The notes under the pieces are model-generated. The model was not told the origin of the DNA, made no database searches, and saw only the letters and a list, made by a program, of their open reading frames with translations. From Clarireedia homoeocarpa (taxonomy: Eukaryota; Ascomycota; Leotiomycetes; Helotiales; Rutstroemiaceae), in NCBI GenBank assembly GCA_001465935.1, contig LNKV01000024.1, forward strand, positions 186,001 to 250,000: 64,000 nt of DNA. Direction: 5' to 3'. The position numbers and the translations under genes are program-made. Numbering within the stretch: position 1 is the stretch's first letter; each line of letters opens with the position of its first letter. Shown here one piece after another: positions 57,846 through 64,000 of this stretch.

Positions 57846-59671
57846 AGACGCGAAACTACGGTGGATGAGGTTAAAGGTCAGAAAACTATAGGACCTCGCC
57901 GCTCGCAGCGCAGCTCTCGCCCTTATCATATTATGGCTGGCAGCCATAGTAGAACCCCAGGCATACCGGGCACGTGACTGGCTCAGTGTAGCTCAGTGCA
58001 GATCAGTTTAACCGGCAGACTGAGAGCAAAGGTCTATATAAGCTGTTGTTATTTCCTTAGTATATAGAGTTTCGTGCTCACCTAAAATAGTAATTCTATT
58101 GCTTAGTTACCAATCGACATTTATTCCATCGATAATCTCCTACTTGATTGCTTCAATATAAACCCTACTGTCTTCTACCACTTCTACGTGACTAAGAGGT
58201 CGACGACGTAACAAATAACTCACGGTAATCACAAGATCTACCTCTCTATAAAAATATTCCTTCCTAGGAACGTCAAATAAAACTCTCTACTCGCTCTGAT
58301 AAATAACTTATGTAAGCCCAAGAGAGCAGAAATTAAAAAGATAATAATGCGACTTGGATTGAGTCCAGATTGAGTAGTGGAGATATGATACGATGATTTA
58401 AGAACATAGGATCTAGAACACTCAGGAGCAAGAATAGTCTAAGGGGTCTTTATATAGGTAATAAATGGGTCCTGGAGTAAAAAGTAGCGTGATATAGTAT
58501 TATATATATAGATCTCTCTTGTAGTTTGTTAATTTTATATATCTCTTTAGACTCGAGACTGAAAGGTCTGAATTCCTGAATTAAGTACTAGTTGTTTTGA
58601 ATAAAATAGATTCCTTCTATTTCCATTTGTATTACTATCGATCAGCTTACTTTTGTGTATTTGAGGAGGACGAAGACTCAACACCTGTACGCGGTGTCCA
58701 AGATTGAGTTACCTTAATATTATCCTATTGATATTATTATACCTACGATCGATTCTCGACGAATTTTCACGATCCAAGCACTTTTATATTTTACAATATA
58801 ATTCTCTACTTTCGACCTTCGCTTGTATATTGTACCTTTTAGAGAAAATATAAAGGGGAACAAAGCGGGTTATAATTATAGACGGAATAGAATAGCTTGG
58901 CTTGGACTAAGGAGGAGAGAAGGGCTTTAATCAGACAAGAAAAGGGGACTACTAATAGATAACTAAATACTAGCAAAATCTATATAGCTAATATCATATA
59001 CAAAAGGAACTAGAAAGGAAGGATCTGAAGTTATTTCTCTTTGTCTAAGAACCTTTTGTAATAATAGTTACGAGATAGAGGAACTTGAAGTAGCTATCTT
59101 CTTTCCTACAACTCAAGGAAATAGTTACTTGTTAAAGAAAAAGTCTATTAAGTTAAGAACACTTAAGTGGATATAGAGGAGTTTTACTAGTTTCTCTTCT
59201 GTATAATTGTTTTGTAGAGACTCTACGAGAGTCTCTACCGACCTACATAGTCTTGGACTCAAAAAGGTCGTTAAAATGAAAAATCAATTGTGCATTTGTT
59301 TATCAGCAGTTCGGTGTATTTAAGTGCGAAAGGTGTAATTAAGTGCGAAAGGAAGGTTCTTGCATCAACAACGTGACGTCATGGATCGACCTGAGGCGCG
59401 TTGCCCCTCCATAGAAGAATTCGCGGTCATGACGCGACTGAGCTCTGCGTCTGGCTTTCCCTACATAAATACACAGATCGTTATCCAAGAATGCCAAAGA
59501 AACTCTGCCATTTGATTCTTTGGAACAATTCGTAGAAATCAAAAGGAGCAGGGCTAGAGAAGCAAACGACACCCGTAAAACTGAGTGCAGATTGAAACGC
59601 AGAGAGAAGCCATTCAACTTGAGATATCACCACCAACAGCGCCACTTCTAAATCAATTGATTCAAGTCAAA
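57846..59671. other. AT-rich degraded repeat interval
   Basis: No long frames. A possible LTR lies at its left end. From about 58,220 to 59,330 the DNA is strongly AT-rich and TA-rich and looks like decayed transposon sequence. The last 300 bp are presumably the promoter of the next gene. Confidence 0.45.
57934..58213 (+). mobile_element. Possible solo or terminal LTR of another family
   Basis: A palindromic TATGGCTGGCAGCCATA opens a stretch with a CACGTGACTGG, repeated CTCAGTG(T/C)AG motifs, TATATAAGC (TATA-like), and an end near GACGACGTAACA. This layout (TG-start, promoter-like middle, CA-end) resembles fungal Gypsy LTRs. No target duplication or internal domain is visible, so the assignment is weak. 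Confidence 0.3.
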
Positions 59672-61159
59672 ATGGTTGCAACAAGAAGATCCCAAAAAGC
59701 CACCAATGGCGCAGAAAACGGCGACCAGAAAGTCCAAACTACCATGGACGATTTCACAGAGAGCAGCAACCACAATGACAGCAACGATGACAACGATACC
59801 TCTATCGAAACCAACGGGCGAAAGAAACGAATCATAGAAGGAAGTGAGGGCAAATCCGCGCAACCTACAACCACCAGCGAAAACAACTCCACAGCCGACA
59901 AAGAACTCGAACACAAACCTCCGCACGGAAAAGAAGAGAACGCTCTAGATCAAGTAAAATCCGACCCAGCCGACGTGAAAGCTTCTGCGCCGAAGGAACA
60001 AGAGCCAAAAACCCACAATCCCGACTCGATCATCGAAGATTCCGAACGCGCATCCACCATTCCGTCTTCGATCCTAGAAAAGGGAATCATCTACTTCTTC
60101 TTCCGCGGCCGCGTAGGAGTTGAAGCTCCCTCGGGCATCGAAGACGTCGCGCGCAGTTATTTCGTTTTGCGCCCGCTTCCGCTCGGGGCGAAGATCGGAT
60201 CCGGACCGTTGGAAGACCGGGGCAATGCGAGATTGCTGGCGCTGCCGAAGAAAGTGTGGCCGAAGAGTAAGAGGGATAGGTTTTTGGTGTTTGTGGATCG
60301 CGCGGGGGTGAGTGTGGAGGAGTTGAGGGAGCAGATGAGTGGGGAGGATAGAGCGACAAAGACTGCGGGGTATGTTTTTTTTTTTTTTTTTTTTTTTTCC
60401 TTTGGCATATATAATTTCGAGGACGATCATGAGCTAGAGGGAGGCCGGGGGAAGGATTGTATGGAAAATTGACATTTACGTCTACACAGAACATCCCACA
60501 CCCCAGCCAGCACACCCATCGCGGAAGGAATCTACGCCATAACCTCCACAGACCGGGAATCGCATCTCGCATACCAAATCACCATTCCCTCCTCTCTCTC
60601 CGAAGTCGAGGAAGAGCTCGGTCTCAACACCAAAGGATCATTTGTCTGCTCAGTCAAAAACCCAGAGGCACCGAGTCCGGCAAATGCATCGGTAGGCAAT
60701 CCGGCTAAGTACCCGGAGGGAATTCAGAAGAAATTCAGAGGGCTGAGGTGGATGCCGCTGGAGCCGGAATTGTTGGATTATGAGGGCGCGCAGATGTTGA
60801 TTATTGGGGAGGGGCAGGGGGAGCTGGGGAGGGCGGTGGAGGAACAGAAGAGAGATGCGGGGAAGGAGAAGCCCGTGGAGGAGATGGAGAAGTTGGGGGA
60901 GGAGGTATGCTGTTTTTTGGTTTCCCACGCCTGTTTCCTACTTCCTGTGCATATGCTACAGTTACAGTTGCGGTTACAGGCAACCCCGTCCCTACCTCCA
61001 TCTTATCTCAGTCTCCGCATCATTCACAATAAACTCAACTCAACCACTGACAAATGAAACTAGGATCATGACCGCGTCGAAGGCCTCAAAGACGATCCAG
61101 TATTTGCCGATCTGGGACTATCCTCAAAAGAGTATCCGCACCTTCAAACAACATGGTAG
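59672..61159 (+). CDS. Conserved fungal protein often annotated 'BTB domain transcription factor'
   Basis: Exons 59672-60369, 60490-60904 and 61064-61159 give 402 codons plus stop, phases closing. The first about 150 residues are polar and disordered. The conserved core reads ILEKGIIYFFFRGRVGVEAP, DVARSYFVLRPLPLGAK, LLALPKKVWPKSKRDRFLVF, then SHLAYQITIPSSLSEVEEEL, SFVCSVKNPEAPSPANASV and LLDYEGAQMLIIG. The last exon ends GLSSKEYPHLQTTW. I know this protein family from ascomycete genomes, where the BTB label is habitual; I see no BTB fold. Role unknown; the disordered, charged leader could suit a nuclear protein. Intron 1 carries a run of over 20 T just after its donor. Confidence 0.78.
60373..60398. 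repeat. Poly-T tract inside an intron
   Basis: More than 20 consecutive T directly after the GTATG donor of intron 1 (60370-60489). Its length is prone to sequencing error and strain variation. Confidence 0.95.
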
Positions 61160-61798
61160 ATTTGTATTCATCATTCGCATGTATAATATATTCCTTTTTG
61201 CCATACTGCCATACTATGCTTGGGTTGGTTCAGGTGGAATGGGAAATTGTATAAAATTGCATTACTGTAGGAAAAGGTTGGTTAGGTTGGGAAAATAAAA
61301 AAAATAAAAGTATTGATTTTGAGGTTCTGAAAATTGGTAACCACGCGGGTGGTGATTGTTCTCTTACATCGGGCGAAGATATAAAAATGCTAGGAAGAAA
61401 ATAAAGTAGGTCGAAGCGAACACATAATCAAGGGATGAGATCAGAAGACGCGGATAGATGGATAGTTGATGTACACAAGTTACAGTTCGCAGAAAGTAAG
61501 AGTTTAATATGGTTGTTGTAGATAAATCCTTGAATATCGTAAATGTCTACCGCTGTCGCTGGAAATCATGAAGACGCGCAGAAACAAGCAGCAGGAATTT
61601 ACTTTACAGTATACTCCGTGTTCTGTTGGGATGTTGTTCCCAGACGCTTGCTTGGGCGGACATAGAGGGGAATCAGGAGGTGTGTAGATATTGCATTTAT
61701 ATGATAATTTGGCTCTGGGGCAAGTGAGTGAGTGAGTGAGTGGATGCAGACCTTTCATTCGCATACTCTGCGGGTTCAAAGTTCCGTTGCGGTGACTT
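61160..61798. other. Intergenic interval
   Basis: A short GTGAGTGAGTGAGTGAGTG tetranucleotide repeat lies at about 61723-61742. No gene supported. Confidence 0.4.
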
Positions 61799-62470
61799 TT
61801 GACCGGACCTGGTTTGATTGAGATGGGCAGTGATGGAGTGTCAGGAGTTATCGGATATCTGTTTCCTATAAAAAAAAACCCGTCGCTCGCTGGACAATTA
61901 CTCGGATCTTTCCAGACCTGCACGAAGTATGATGCCGGCCACCTAAAGCTGGCTGGGCAAGTTGGAGCATCCATATGGGAGAATATCCGTACAGATCAAG
62001 GTATAAATCTAGATGTTTGGAAAGAGAAGGAAATCGCAGTCTGGGCATGGGGAATGAAACCCTACACCGCAAAGTTCGTGGACGAAGATAATGTAGATTT
62101 CTCCCTGTCCCCAGCCACAGCTCCGCGGCGCAGGACCGAGATGGAGTCTACCACCATATCGCACAATTCGATCGGCCAGGAAAGGGAAGCGCCATTGGAT
62201 TTTGTTCTGTTCGGATTCGAGGGCATTTGTGTTTTGGGCGGAGAAATGAAACTATATGACATGATTTGGATAGGGGGGAGTTTGGTGTTGTTGAATGTGC
62301 GATGTTCACCGACTGGGCATTTACCCCACCACAGTTTCGAGCCACACAGCACGGATCAGTTCCGAATGATAATAGATAATACGAAGATCGCGGTGAAGAT
62401 AGATATGCCGAGGAGGAAGCAGCGAAGAATCAGGATAGTAATGTGCAACATTGCATCTAGCAGCCGATGA
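61799..62470 (+). CDS. Hypothetical protein, unassigned
   Basis: An unbroken 223-codon frame. Pieces such as LAGQLLGSFQTCTKYDAGHL and FVLFGFEGICVLGGEMKLYD look plausible but match no family I know. Antisense frames are also open, so coding status is unproven. Confidence 0.3.
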   Translation: MTGPGLIEMGSDGVSGVIGYLFPIKKNPSLAGQLLGSFQTCTKYDAGHLKLAGQVGASIWENIRTDQGINLDVWKEKEIAVWAWGMKPYTAKFVDEDNVDFSLSPATAPRRRTEMESTTISHNSIGQEREAPLDFVLFGFEGICVLGGEMKLYDMIWIGGSLVLLNVRCSPTGHLPHHSFEPHSTDQFRMIIDNTKIAVKIDMPRRKQRRIRIVMCNIASSSR

Positions 62471-64000
62471 GAATGAGAGAAGAAAGGATGGAGAAATATG
62501 AAAAGAGCCGATTGGATATTTGATTCGTACTTTGGAGATAGCTTCGGAGATAGAATAGGGAATAGGGAATGCAGGAACAACAGATATGGTAACTTACTTC
62601 TTCGGGAACGTGGGGAAATGGAAGTATCGGTGAAGCTTCGAGGCGAATCACAAATCCACCGCAGTACGAAATACAACATCCATTGTATCGGTACCAGACT
62701 ATTCACTGATGCGCCTTCGTGGTGAGTCTTGGAGTAGTGGAACTGCCAGCCCACGTTCTCCTCGGACTAGAATTGAGACTTTGTGGGGGGATAGACTCGA
62801 TAGTTTGAGACATGTAAATGGGAATGAATCTATTATCTATTACGAAGTGTGCAGTGCAGTTAAGAAACTAGAAGCCTCAATATAGCATGAATAGGAGGGA
62901 AAACCATACCCGGCCGCCAGTGGGAGGGGAGAGGTGTACAAGGAGTGTCGCTGTCAGTCACAAACGGCGGCACTGTTGCTGTTGCATGATGGGACCGTGA
63001 AAAGGATCACAACTTACCCAAGTATATCCAGCTCCACCGTTCTATCCATGGTTGCAACTCCGCGTACTCCGCCTGCTAGTCAAAGTCGCAGAACAGAAAC
63101 CGCGTCTTAGTCAGCCGACTTCTACTCGCCCATGGTTGGACTGGAGCAAACGTTTACCTTTATCGGATCTAGTCGGCCGAGTCCGCGTATACTAGGGATG
63201 GATAACAGGAAATGCTTAAATCGTGCTTTAGCCTTAGGTTGAGTTGAGTTGAGTTGAGTTGAGTTGACTTGACTTGACTTGACTTGACTTGACTTGACTT
63301 GACTTGACTTGACTTGAGTTAATAAACCTTCTCTCCGCCTTCTCTGCTCGCTCTCCTCTTTCATTCAACTTGCGAATAACCTCATACAGATAACCTCGCC
63401 AACCCCCCCCCTCCCCCCACGCAAGAAATCCACACAAGCGAGAGAATCGACGATTGCAAGCAAGAGGGAAGAACGACGGACAACGAACAACGACCAGCTT
63501 ACTCGGGAAGGGCTCTTCGTGTTTTCCCATTCCCTTTTGAATGCCAATCGACAGGACCTTTTGTTCCTTTGGTGGATCTCACCACCAATAAGACGACCCA
63601 AAATTTATCCCGAATTACGTCAGGTACGATAGCAAACATTCATTCATGCCACTCAGTCCAAAGCATCGCAATTCCTCAATCCCACCCTCTTTACCCATCC
63701 ATACCCTCTTACTCTTTACCCTCTTTTTCTCGCTTTTCCCCTCCACCGTCCGCCATTTCTTTCTCCCATCCTCTTCCTGCTTCCATGGAACTATTAATAC
63801 TCCCATTCCCCTGATATTCCTCTTCTCTACCTTTCCCACCCTTTACTCCCTTTGCTCCCTTTGCTTTCTTCTCTCGCGCTCCGCCGATAACACAAACCCA
63901 CCTCTTCTCTGCGGAAACAAAAGTCTGAGCGAGCTTGGTCACATTTGTTTTCGCTTTCTCATTCTGCCTACCCCTCCATCCTCCTATTCGAGATTTATCC
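62471..64000. other. Gene-poor right end of the window
   Basis: Contains a pentanucleotide repeat and pyrimidine-rich stretches after 63,600 that may be the 5' flank of a gene beyond the window. Open frames are short or repeat-derived. Confidence 0.4.
63236..63319. repeat. TTGAG/TTGAC pentanucleotide microsatellite
   Basis: About 16 consecutive 5-bp units: first GTTGA-type, then CTTGA-type after about five units, then one G-type unit again. The switch of one base in the unit suggests a point change that was then amplified. Confidence 0.95.

Noticed and set aside
60087..60572. 161-codon minus-strand frame
   Set aside because: It is antisense to exons of the conserved gene at 59672-61159 and runs through the poly-A complement of the poly-T tract.
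62356..62754. 132-codon hydrophobic minus-strand frame
   Set aside because: Hydrophobicity arises from a pyrimidine-rich strand; no start context, splice sites or motif support it.
63236..63319. Tandem array considered as CRISPR-like
   Set aside because: Units are 5 bp with no spacers; it is a microsatellite in a eukaryotic genome.

Overview
The window looks like chromosomal DNA of a filamentous ascomycete, probably a Leotiomycete-like Pezizomycotina (class is inference). The basis is many short spliceosomal introns (mostly 45-70 nt, branch points such as CTAAC/CTGAC), and families typical of these fungi: HET, Pth11-like, Goodbye-NACHT NLR, Zn2Cys6, RTA1, DUF3431, Clr5, BTB and GH71. I see no operons, no CRISPR and no convincing tRNA or rRNA gene. 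Most genes are split, so I rebuilt exon chains by hand. I trusted a chain when the phases closed on a whole number of codons.

Left part (1-12,000): a transposon-rich accessory region. Non-autonomous hAT elements with 8-bp target duplications, one carrying a nested TA-flanked MITE, surround a GH71 alpha-1,3-glucanase gene. A TIR element carries Pth11-like and HET fragments. A small HsbA-like gene, a solo LTR, a GH2 beta-galactosidase pseudogene and a kinase-like pseudogene follow.

Middle part (12,600-39,000): a mostly gene-bearing block. In order: Sec14-like lipid transfer protein, AKR7-type reductase, an Upc2-like Zn2Cys6 factor divergent from an RTA1 gene whose third intron holds a complete 2.0-kb Tc1-type transposon, a seven-exon MARVEL-like membrane protein, an unassigned five-exon multi-pass membrane protein, a conserved small fungal protein, a DUF3431 protein, cysteine dioxygenase, a BTB protein and an HpcH/HpaI aldolase.

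Right part (39,000-64,000): a PiggyBac relic, a 410-bp foldback element, a HET pseudogene whose stops replace tryptophans, a Clr5/TPR gene, solo LTRs, AT-rich degraded DNA, a large Goodbye-NACHT pseudogene interrupted by a solo LTR, and an apparently intact gene often annotated as a 'BTB domain transcription factor'.

The non-self-recognition genes here (HET, NLR) are broken, while metabolic and membrane genes look intact. Many nonsense codons fit C-to-T or G-to-A changes, suggestive of RIP but not proven. I saw no clear new multi-gene system. The best leads are the TIR element with captured gene pieces, the TF/RTA1 pair with its intronic transposon, and the unassigned five-TM protein.
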